Shown: positions 54,206-62,079 of the stretch, piece after piece
How positions within the stretch are numbered: position 1 is the stretch's first letter
How the letters are laid out: each line of letters begins with the position of its first letter
Source of the DNA: Flavobacterium reichenbachii
Lineage (GTDB): Bacteria > Bacteroidota > Bacteroidia > Flavobacteriales > Flavobacteriaceae
Assembly (NCBI RefSeq): GCF_002217435.1
Contig: NZ_MUHF01000006.1
Location: 96,398 to 160,397 of the forward strand
Direction: 5' to 3'
DNA length: 64,000 nt
Notes under the pieces: model-generated
What the model saw: the letters and a program-made list of their open reading frames with translations, nothing else
Database searches by the model: none
Told to the model about the DNA's origin: nothing
Translations under genes and position numbers: made by a program

Positions 54206-56860
54206 ATGAAAAAAAATCGACTTCAGAGATTTTCAATTTTGTCAGCACTTTTTTTAGTGTTTTCAAATCTAATGTACGGACAAGGTCCCGTACCTTTTAC
54301 AATTAGTAATACTTCGACTTTTAATGATAACGAATTGTATGTAGCGATTGTCGGGATCGATTACACAACAGGAAATCATGTTTGGGTAAATGCCAAAACC
54401 AGTCAGGTATTACCAATGAATGCTTCTTACAACACCGTTACTGGACCCACTTATGGCGGTAATACAGGACCTGGCCAAAACTCAAAGTATGCAGCTTGTT
54501 TTACAAAACTGAGTGAGATTCCTAACAAAACTTTTACACTGCCTTTAATTGCAGGATGCAGGGTTTTTATCTCAAAAGGACAGCAGCTGTATTTTTATTT
54601 TTTTGGTGCTAATGGAGCTCCTTCGGGATATGCATCGCCAAACGCACAAAACGCGACAGATCCTAATCAAGGTATTTTATATGAAATGATCGAATTGACT
54701 AATAATCAGTACGGTTTCTTTGGAAATCCAACAAGAGTGGATTCTTATAAATACCCAATGGGACTTGAATTATTTGGCGCCAATGGTTACCAAAAGAAAG
54801 TAGGAGACTTAAAAAAACATGCCGATATCGTAGCCGCTTTTAAAGCCAATGTTCCGGCAGAATTTCAAGGTTGTGTAAACGAAACCACAGGCGAAATTAC
54901 AGCTCCTTCTAAAACTGCAGCTTTTGCAGATGGAACCGGAGCTTATGCAAATTATTTAAAATCCTACATTGATGCTATCTGGAACAAATATAAAAATGAA
55001 GATTTAATCTTTTATGCCGGAGATGCCGGAGTTTTTAAAGGAAGAGTTATTGGCGAACAACTAGAAATGGTTGGGCAGTCGGGAGGTTTTACAGGAAGAA
55101 CCGGACGCGTACAAAACCGACCGACCACTCAGGAAGCACTTGAAGGAAAAGGTGTGCTGGACAGAAGATTGGTCGACGGAGATTTAGATCTTGTAATTCA
55201 GTCGCAGTTAACCGCAGCCATAAACCGTCATGTTGTAAATACGACTACACCAAATCCGGGGCAGCAAAACTGGTATGATGCATCAAAATATTATCAGGTA
55301 AACCCAACGAATCATTATTCTAAATTCTGGCATTTACCAGGAATCAATATCGACAATCTGGCATATGGATTTGCTTATGATGATGTTGCAGATCAATCGC
55401 CGTCGCTTCATTCGCCGCAACCAACAAAAGTTATTGCTGTTTTTGGAGGTTATGCAGGAACCGTTCCTTCTGTTCCGGCATCTACAGATGTAATTACGGT
55501 TTATAAAGATTGTAATTATACTGGATTTTCTGGCGGACTAACTATTGGAGATTATAATCTGGCGCGTTTAAATTCTTTAGGAGTTTTAAATGATGATATA
55601 TCTTCGCTTAAAATCACACAAGGTTATCAGGCAATTTTATATCAGGATGATAATTTTACCGGAACTTCAACGGTAATTAATGCTGATAATTCTTGTTTAA
55701 ACGCAACGTGGAACGACAAAGTAACGTCTATTAGAATTCTGGCAAACGGTACAACCACTTTAGGAAATCAGACTTTCTTTTTGCAAAACAGAAATAGTAA
55801 TCTCTACATGGATGTCTGGAATGCGAGCTTAGCAAACGGAGCAGGTGTAAATCAAGGTGCTTTGAACTCGGCAAACAATCAGAAATTTACTTTAACACAT
55901 TTAGGAGACGGACTTTATAAAATTATTGCCAATCATAGTGGTCAGTCTCTGGATGTAAATAATTTCAATAAAGCTAATGGCGCACGTGTAGAGCAATATC
56001 CGTACAATGCAACTACAAATCAGCAGTTTATTTTAGTTAGTACTGGCGATGGCTTTTATAAAATTGTTGCCCGTCACAGCGGAAGAATAGTGGAAGTTGC
56101 CGGAGCAAGCACAGCATCTGGTGCTATTGTGCAGCAATGGGACAACAACAATCAGACTTGCGGACAATGGAAATTAGTTCCCGCATCATCTTCTCAGGCT
56201 TCTGTTTTAATTCAGGCCGAAGATTATACATCCATGAGCGGCATTCAGGTAGAAACCACAACAGATACAGGAGGAGGCTCTAATGTTGGTTACACCGAAA
56301 CAGGTGATTGGTTGGCCTATAACAGTATCAATTTTCCAATAACAGGTTCTTATTTAATTGAATATAGAGTAGCAAGCGGTGTTACAGGCGGTAAATTATC
56401 ATCTGATCTTAATGCTGGTGCAATTGTTTTAGGAAGCGTTGATATTCCCAATACAGGCGGATGGCAAAACTGGCAGACTGTTTCTCAAACCGTAAACGTA
56501 AATGCCGGAACATACAATTTCGGAATCTACATTCAAAATACCGGAATGAACATCAATTGGATCAAAATAACTAAAGTGGGGAACGCTGCAGCGAAAACAG
56601 CTTCTGTTCAAACTGTGGAAGAAGAACCTGCTGCAACAGCATTAAACATTTATCCAAGTCCGGTAGAAAGCACACTTTATTTAACTGCAGATCTTTCTGG
56701 AGGAAATGTAAAAATAGTAGATGCACAATCAGGAAGTGCAGTTTCTTCTAACCAAATCAATGGAAAAAGTATTGATGTTTCGCATTTGAAAAAAGGAATC
56801 TATTTTATTGTTTTTGAAAAAGACGGCACAAAAACCATCAAACGTTTCATTAAAAAATAA
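54206..56860 (+). CDS. T9SS-secreted GH64 beta-1,3-glucanase with crystallin, ricin and CBM6 modules
   Basis: The start is the internal ATG giving MKKNRLQRFSILSALFLVFS, a signal peptide; the ORF opens 16 codons earlier. The 884-residue protein contains a GH64 thaumatin-like catalytic domain (about 28-418; IVGIDYTTGNHVWVN, FHGPG-type GNPTRVDSYKYPMGLELFG, NHYSKFWHLPGINID), a beta/gamma-crystallin Greek-key domain (about 425-513), a ricin-type beta-trefoil (520-660), a CBM6 (665-790) and a T9SS type A sorting tail (812-884, ending KTIKRFIKK). It is likely to cut beta-1,3-glucan outside the cell. Confidence 0.9.
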   Translation: MKKNRLQRFSILSALFLVFSNLMYGQGPVPFTISNTSTFNDNELYVAIVGIDYTTGNHVWVNAKTSQVLPMNASYNTVTGPTYGGNTGPGQNSKYAACFTKLSEIPNKTFTLPLIAGCRVFISKGQQLYFYFFGANGAPSGYASPNAQNATDPNQGILYEMIELTNNQYGFFGNPTRVDSYKYPMGLELFGANGYQKKVGDLKKHADIVAAFKANVPAEFQGCVNETTGEITAPSKTAAFADGTGAYANYLKSYIDAIWNKYKNEDLIFYAGDAGVFKGRVIGEQLEMVGQSGGFTGRTGRVQNRPTTQEALEGKGVLDRRLVDGDLDLVIQSQLTAAINRHVVNTTTPNPGQQNWYDASKYYQVNPTNHYSKFWHLPGINIDNLAYGFAYDDVADQSPSLHSPQPTKVIAVFGGYAGTVPSVPASTDVITVYKDCNYTGFSGGLTIGDYNLARLNSLGVLNDDISSLKITQGYQAILYQDDNFTGTSTVINADNSCLNATWNDKVTSIRILANGTTTLGNQTFFLQNRNSNLYMDVWNASLANGAGVNQGALNSANNQKFTLTHLGDGLYKIIANHSGQSLDVNNFNKANGARVEQYPYNATTNQQFILVSTGDGFYKIVARHSGRIVEVAGASTASGAIVQQWDNNNQTCGQWKLVPASSSQASVLIQAEDYTSMSGIQVETTTDTGGGSNVGYTETGDWLAYNSINFPITGSYLIEYRVASGVTGGKLSSDLNAGAIVLGSVDIPNTGGWQNWQTVSQTVNVNAGTYNFGIYIQNTGMNINWIKITKVGNAAAKTASVQTVEEEPAATALNIYPSPVESTLYLTADLSGGNVKIVDAQSGSAVSSNQINGKSIDVSHLKKGIYFIVFEKDGTKTIKRFIKK

Positions 56861-56863
56861 TTT

Positions 56864-56946
56864 AAATTTTAGGCTTTAGATTGGAATTTGGCTTTGATAC
56901 TATTGATGCCAAATTCCGATTCAAAGCAATCTAAAGTCTAAAATTT
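56864..56946. repeat. long nested hairpin (type F) between the GH64 and GH18 genes
   Basis: The outer arms (56864-56883 and 56927-56946, 20 bp, one mismatch) enclose an inner pair GAATTTGGC / GCCAAATTC (56884-56892 and 56908-56916). The whole fills most of the gap between the two genes and starts four bases after the GH64 stop. Confidence 0.8.
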
Positions 56947-56980
56947 CAATCCCCCAATTAACCTATTAAAACAAAACATT

Positions 56981-58600
56981 ATGAAAGACAATTACAGAAG
57001 AATGTCGGTAAAATGGATTCTCATTTTAATGTTGTGCATTTTTAATTACACTGCAGCACAAAAGAAAGTAATCGCTTATGTTCCTAACTGGATTGATTTG
57101 AATTCTTTTTCGAGCACAATTCAGTACAGTAAATTAACGCACATAAATATTGCCTTTGAAAATCCCGATGCGAGCGGCTATCTAACTTTTAATTCTGGAA
57201 ATAATGCGATTATAAATACGGCACACGCTCAGAATGTAAAAGTTTTTGTTTCTCTTGGAGGAGGCGCAATTTCTGAAGGAGGTGCCATTCGCGACAATTA
57301 TTTCAATCTGATTACTCCGGCAAACAGAACCGCATTTATACAAAAAATCTACGATTATGTTGTTGCTCATAATTTTGACGGAGTCGATGTAGATTTAGAA
57401 GGCCCGGCAATTAACGGAGACTATGGAGGTTTTGTAATTGCATTGGCAAACAAACTTCATGCAAACGGAAAGTTAATTACAGCAGCACTTTCAGAAGGCT
57501 ATGGCGGTGCAAATGTGCCCGTATCTACTTTTGCAGCTTACGACTGGATTAATATTATGGCTTATGACGCAACAGGACCGTGGGCACCTGGAACTCCGGG
57601 ACAGCATTCTCCTTACAGTATGGCGGTAAATCAGTTTAATTACTGGACAGGAAGAGGATTGCCAGCCAGTAAAGCTATTATAGGAGTTCCGTTTTACGGA
57701 TATGGTTTTGGAGCTTCTGCCAATCAGGGAATTTCTTATGCTAATATTGTAAATCAATATCCGGGAGCAGAAAATCAGGATCAGGTTGCTAATACAATTT
57801 ATTATAACGGAATTCCAACAATTAAACAAAAGACAACATTTGCAATTCAGAATGCAGGCGGTGTTATGATTTGGGAATTATCTCAAGACGCAGCAGGTTC
57901 AAAATCTCTGCTTACAGCAATCAATCAGGTCATTACAGGAAGTCAGCCCCCAGCAGGAAATGTAATTCAAGCCGAAAATTACTCAGCAATGAATGGTGTA
58001 CAGACAGAAGCTACAACAGACACTGGCGGAGGATTAAATGTTGGTTATTGCGATACCGGAGACTGGATGGCGTATTACAACATCAATTTTCCAACTTCTG
58101 GGACTTATACAATTGAATACAGAGTGGCAAGTGCAGTTTCTGGAGCCAGATTATCTTCAGATTTAAATGCAGGAACGATTCAGCTTGGCAATGTAGATGT
58201 TCCCAATACAGGAGGATGGCAAAATTGGCAGACCGTTTCGCAGACCGTTAATGTAAATGCAGGAACGTATAATTTTGGAATATACATTCAAAATACAGGC
58301 GTTAATCTCAATTGGTTTAAAATCACTAAATCTGGTGCTGCTTTGGCTGCGAAATCGGCTGCTTTAGATAAAATCGAAAGTCTGAATATTTATCCCAATC
58401 CAACAGAAAGCCAGCTTTTCTTTAGTGCAGAAGTTTCTGGAGGAAATGTAGATATTATTGATACTCAAGGCGGCGCAGTGGTTTCTTCGCAGACAGCGGC
58501 AAACAACAGTATTGATGTTTCTACATTGAAAAGCGGGATCTATCTGATTTCAGTAGAAAAAAACGGAATCAAAACTGTGAGACGTTTTATCAAAAAATAA
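56981..58600 (+). CDS. T9SS-secreted GH18 chitinase-like enzyme with CBM6
   Basis: The 539-residue protein has a signal peptide (ILILMLCIFNYTAAQ), a GH18 barrel (about 30-317) with the DxxDxDxE motif as FDGVDVDLEGP near 130, SLGGGAIS near 90 and WINIMAYDATGPW near 188, then a CBM6 (325-450) and a T9SS tail (465-539, ending KTVRRFIKK). The catalytic Glu is present, so it should cut chitin or a related N-acetylglucosamine polymer. It lacks the crystallin and ricin modules of its neighbours. Confidence 0.9.
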   Translation: MKDNYRRMSVKWILILMLCIFNYTAAQKKVIAYVPNWIDLNSFSSTIQYSKLTHINIAFENPDASGYLTFNSGNNAIINTAHAQNVKVFVSLGGGAISEGGAIRDNYFNLITPANRTAFIQKIYDYVVAHNFDGVDVDLEGPAINGDYGGFVIALANKLHANGKLITAALSEGYGGANVPVSTFAAYDWINIMAYDATGPWAPGTPGQHSPYSMAVNQFNYWTGRGLPASKAIIGVPFYGYGFGASANQGISYANIVNQYPGAENQDQVANTIYYNGIPTIKQKTTFAIQNAGGVMIWELSQDAAGSKSLLTAINQVITGSQPPAGNVIQAENYSAMNGVQTEATTDTGGGLNVGYCDTGDWMAYYNINFPTSGTYTIEYRVASAVSGARLSSDLNAGTIQLGNVDVPNTGGWQNWQTVSQTVNVNAGTYNFGIYIQNTGVNLNWFKITKSGAALAAKSAALDKIESLNIYPNPTESQLFFSAEVSGGNVDIIDTQGGAVVSSQTAANNSIDVSTLKSGIYLISVEKNGIKTVRRFIKK

Positions 58601-58610
58601 CTTTTATTGG

Positions 58611-58736
58611 CACATAGAGACATAGCTTTTCTTTCTGGATAAAGGCGAATCATAGTTTGTCACGTCTCACTATGTTTAAAAAATAGTTTTTTAAGATTAC
58701 TTTTTTGTAAAAGCAAAAATCTATGTTTCTATGTGT
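58611..58736. repeat. type A dispersed intergenic repeat, copy 5
   Basis: This 126-bp copy begins CACATAGAGACATAG ten bases after the GH18 stop and ends CTATGTTTCTATGTGT. It reads AAAGGCG inside, and relative to transcription it has the same orientation as copies 1, 2, 4 and 6. Confidence 0.85.
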
Positions 58737-58785
58737 TTAAAAAAACATCAACTCAAATTGTAACCCTTTTAATCCCCAAATTAAT

Positions 58786-61650
58786 ATGAATAACAATTAC
58801 AGATTTACCTTAACATTCCTTATGTTTCTTGCTTTCTGCAGTTTTGCAGCGGCACAGACTTCTTTAGGTTCTAGTAAAACGTTCTTGGATAACCTACGAA
58901 AAGAACAAACCACTTCGTCAACCTCAAAAAATGCAGAAAAAACAGTTTTGCTTCAGGCGGAAAATTCAAAGAGTTTCAGTGGAAAAGTAAACTATAAAGA
59001 ATCTGATGTGACAACTGAATTTTTAATTGGAGAAATTAAAAACATTGCAGAATCTTCTTTTTATATCAAAGTGAAAGATAAAACTCTGGAAGGTCATATT
59101 CTTCTAAAAAAAACAAAAGAAGCTTACAAATATTATTCTGATGCACAAGGAAATGCGTATGTAAAAAAAGTAGACATCAATACTTTGATTTGTCTTGATT
59201 ATAAAAATGTGCCATCCAAAACAAATGCAGCAGCAAAAACAACAGCAGCTGCAGCAATCGCGCCAGCGCTTTTAAATCTTCAAAGTTTACCGGGCGCAGC
59301 AGGCTGTGTAATGCTTGATTTTGACGGTTACAATATGCCTGCAGGAAATCTTTGGAATAACGGAAATGCCATAAATGCAGCGGCATCTGGAATGAGTGAT
59401 GCAGCGGTACAGCAGCATTGGGAAGTGGTCTCTGAAGATTATCGCCCTTTTAATGTAAACGTTACGACAAATGAAGCCGTTTTTAATTCTTACCCAAGAA
59501 ACAGAAGAATGCGCGTAGTGGTAACGCCAACAAATACTGCAGCTCCGGGTGCAGGAGGTGTTGCTTATATTGGCTCTTTTAACTGGGATAATGATGTGCC
59601 GTGCTGGGTATTTGTTACTTCTGGAAAATCAGGCGGCGATGCATCTTCGCATGAGGTCGGACATACTTTTGACCTTGGTCACGACGGACGCACAAGTCCT
59701 GCCGAAGATTATTTTATAGGCTTAGACGGAACTTCTTGGGCGCCAATTATGGGTGCAGGTTATTACAGACCAGTTGTACAATGGAGCAAAGGCGAATACA
59801 ATAATGCCAACAACAAACAGGATGATGTGGCAATAATTGCCAGTGCTAAATTTGGAGTTGGATACCGTGGAGACGATTACGGAAATACTACAGCTGCTGC
59901 AGCCACTTTAGATTATAATGCAAGCGGACAGATCAATCAGAAAAACGGAATTATTTCGAGCGAAGCCGATTATGATTTTTTCAGTTTTACAACGGGTGGC
60001 GGAAATGTTGCTGTTAATGCTAATACTGTCAGCAGAGATGGAAATCTGCATCTAGTAATCAGATTGTATAATTCTGCAGGAGCAGAAATGGGAGCGTATT
60101 GGAATTCAGATCCATTTGCTTTAAATGCTTTTATGAGTGTTAATCTTCCGGCTGGTAAATATTATATTGGTGTAGACGGCAGCGGTGCAGGAAATGCAGG
60201 CAGCGGCGGTTATTCGGCTTACGGTTCTATCGGCAGTTATTCGATTACCGGGACAATTCCGCCGGGAGGAAATATCAGTCCTTCTACAGATGTAATTACA
60301 GTTTATAAAGATTGTAATTATACCGGATTCTCTGGCGGATTAACGATTGGAGATTATAATCTGGCACGTTTAAATTCTTTAGGCGTTTTAAATGATGATA
60401 TTTCGTCGCTTAAAGTTACGCAGGGATTTCAGGCAATCTTGTATCAGGATGATAATTTTGCAGGAACTTCAACAGTAATTAATTCTGATAATTCCTGTTT
60501 AAACACAACGTGGAATGATAAAGTGAGTTCGATTCGTATTATTGCAAACGGAGTTACGACTCTAGGAAACCAGACTTTCTTTTTGCAAAACCGTAACAGC
60601 GCACTCAATATGGATGTTTGGAATGCAAGTTTGTCCAACGGAGGCAACATTGCGCAGGGAACAGCCAATGGCGCAAACAACCAAAAATTTACCTTTACAC
60701 ATTTAGGCGATGGTTTGTATAAAATTATTGCCAACCACAGCGGGCAGTCTATAGATGTCAATAATTTTAATAAAGCAAATGGTGCCAATGTAGAGCAGTA
60801 TCCGTACAACGGAACTACAAATCAGCAGTTTATTTTAGTTGCAGCAGGCGATGGCTTTTATAAAATTATAGCACGCCACAGCGGCAGAATTGTTGAGGTT
60901 GCCGGATCAAGTACCGCTAATGGCGGTAATGTACAGCAATGGGACGACAATGGTCAGACTTGCGGACAATGGAAACTAATTTCTACAACTTCTGCTCAGA
61001 CATCAACTTTAATTCAGGCCGAAGATTATGCTTCCATGAGTGGTATTCAGGTAGAAGCGACTACAGATACAGACGGAGGTTCAAACGTGGGTTACACTGA
61101 AACGGGTGACTGGCTGGCGTACAACAATATTAATTTTCCAACAACAGGTTCGTATTTAATCGAATACAGAGTCGCAAGCGGCGTTACCGGCGGAAGATTA
61201 TCTTCTGATTTAAACGGAGGAACCATTATTTTAGGAAACGTTGATATTCCAAATACAGGAGGCTGGCAGAACTGGCAGACCGTTACTCAGACGGTAAGTG
61301 TAAATGCAGGAACCTACAATTTCGGAATCTACATTCAAAATACCGGAATGAACATTAACTGGATTCGAATTACCAAAATTGGCAATGCAGCAGCAGCTTC
61401 AAAAGTTATTGAAGAAGAAACACCAATTGCGGCTTTAAATGTATATCCAAATCCAGTTTCAGAAACTTTATTTTTCACGTCAGATGTATCTGGAGGAAAT
61501 CTTAATGTAGTGGATTCTCAAGGTGTAATTGTCGGATCTCAAAAAGTAAACGAAAACAGTCTGAACGTTTCGAATTTAAGACAAGGTGTTTATTTTATTG
61601 TTTTTGAAAAGGAAGGAAAACGAACCATTAAACGATTTATCAAAAAATAG
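58786..61650 (+). CDS. T9SS-secreted metzincin protease with PPC, crystallin, ricin and CBM6 modules
   Basis: The 954-residue protein has a signal peptide (LTFLMFLAFCSFAAAQ), a pro-region to about 160, a zinc protease domain with HEVGHTFDLGHD near 289 (HExxHxxxxxH, metzincin) and a Met-turn APIMGAGYYRP near 325. A pre-peptidase C-terminal domain (about 380-487), a beta/gamma-crystallin domain (500-587), a ricin-type trefoil (593-733), a CBM6 (740-865) and a T9SS tail (882-954, ending RTIKRFIKK) follow. It is likely to be an extracellular protease aimed at a glycan-rich target by its binding modules. Confidence 0.88.
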   Translation: MNNNYRFTLTFLMFLAFCSFAAAQTSLGSSKTFLDNLRKEQTTSSTSKNAEKTVLLQAENSKSFSGKVNYKESDVTTEFLIGEIKNIAESSFYIKVKDKTLEGHILLKKTKEAYKYYSDAQGNAYVKKVDINTLICLDYKNVPSKTNAAAKTTAAAAIAPALLNLQSLPGAAGCVMLDFDGYNMPAGNLWNNGNAINAAASGMSDAAVQQHWEVVSEDYRPFNVNVTTNEAVFNSYPRNRRMRVVVTPTNTAAPGAGGVAYIGSFNWDNDVPCWVFVTSGKSGGDASSHEVGHTFDLGHDGRTSPAEDYFIGLDGTSWAPIMGAGYYRPVVQWSKGEYNNANNKQDDVAIIASAKFGVGYRGDDYGNTTAAAATLDYNASGQINQKNGIISSEADYDFFSFTTGGGNVAVNANTVSRDGNLHLVIRLYNSAGAEMGAYWNSDPFALNAFMSVNLPAGKYYIGVDGSGAGNAGSGGYSAYGSIGSYSITGTIPPGGNISPSTDVITVYKDCNYTGFSGGLTIGDYNLARLNSLGVLNDDISSLKVTQGFQAILYQDDNFAGTSTVINSDNSCLNTTWNDKVSSIRIIANGVTTLGNQTFFLQNRNSALNMDVWNASLSNGGNIAQGTANGANNQKFTFTHLGDGLYKIIANHSGQSIDVNNFNKANGANVEQYPYNGTTNQQFILVAAGDGFYKIIARHSGRIVEVAGSSTANGGNVQQWDDNGQTCGQWKLISTTSAQTSTLIQAEDYASMSGIQVEATTDTDGGSNVGYTETGDWLAYNNINFPTTGSYLIEYRVASGVTGGRLSSDLNGGTIILGNVDIPNTGGWQNWQTVTQTVSVNAGTYNFGIYIQNTGMNINWIRITKIGNAAAASKVIEEETPIAALNVYPNPVSETLFFTSDVSGGNLNVVDSQGVIVGSQKVNENSLNVSNLRQGVYFIVFEKEGKRTIKRFIKK

Positions 61651-61709
61651 CTAACCCATTTGCCATAATGGTTTTAGATGCATTAAATTTTAGGTTTTAA
61701 TGTAATTGC

Positions 61710-61739
61710 AGGCTGTCAGAAATGGCAGCCTTCTTTTTT
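61710..61739 (+). terminator. terminator after the metzincin gene
   Basis: A 7-bp stem GGCTGTC / GGCAGCC (with one G-U pair) and a 6-base loop is followed by TTCTTTTTT. It ends the secreted-hydrolase transcript. Confidence 0.85.
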
Positions 61740-61781
61740 GATATAATCTTAAAACAATCCGTTGGATGTAATTATATTCAG

Positions 61782-61925
61782 CACATTAAAACATAGTCCC
61801 GATCCCGAAACTTCGGGACGGGATAGATTTTGTAAACTTATAAAAGGCGTTTATTACTATGTGTGAAATCAAGATTTTTTAAAATTATCTTTTCTAAATA
61901 TTTTAAAATCTATGTTTCTATGTGT
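61782..61925. repeat. type A dispersed intergenic repeat, copy 6
   Basis: This 144-bp copy begins ACATTAAAACATAG and ends CTATGTTTCTATGTGT. An embedded palindrome of the TCCCGAAAC...TTCGGGA type, extended by flanking TCCCGA/CGGGA units, lies at about 61797-61824. Orientation is as in copy 5. Confidence 0.8.
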
Positions 61926-62079
61926 TAAATTATTTTTTTGCTAATTATACTTAACGGGTAAAAATATTATTATTCCATAACAATACGATAAACTATTTTT
62001 GGGATAAAATCAATACACTTGCTGTATATTAAAAGCTTCAAAACTTTTGATAATCCCATTTTGATAAAGTTTAATACCT

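Larger units (their letters stand above)
61651..62079. other. 429-base intergenic region with a terminator and a type A repeat
   Basis: It holds a Rho-independent terminator at 61710-61739 and repeat copy 6 at 61782-61925. The last 150 bases before the metallophosphoesterase gene are AT-rich and presumably hold its promoter, but no strict TAnnTTTG box was found. Confidence 0.6.

Noticed and set aside
6370..61925. Type A repeats as insertion sequences
   Set aside because: Copies are 126-161 bp and carry no ORF or transposase; they are better described as non-autonomous or regulatory repeats.
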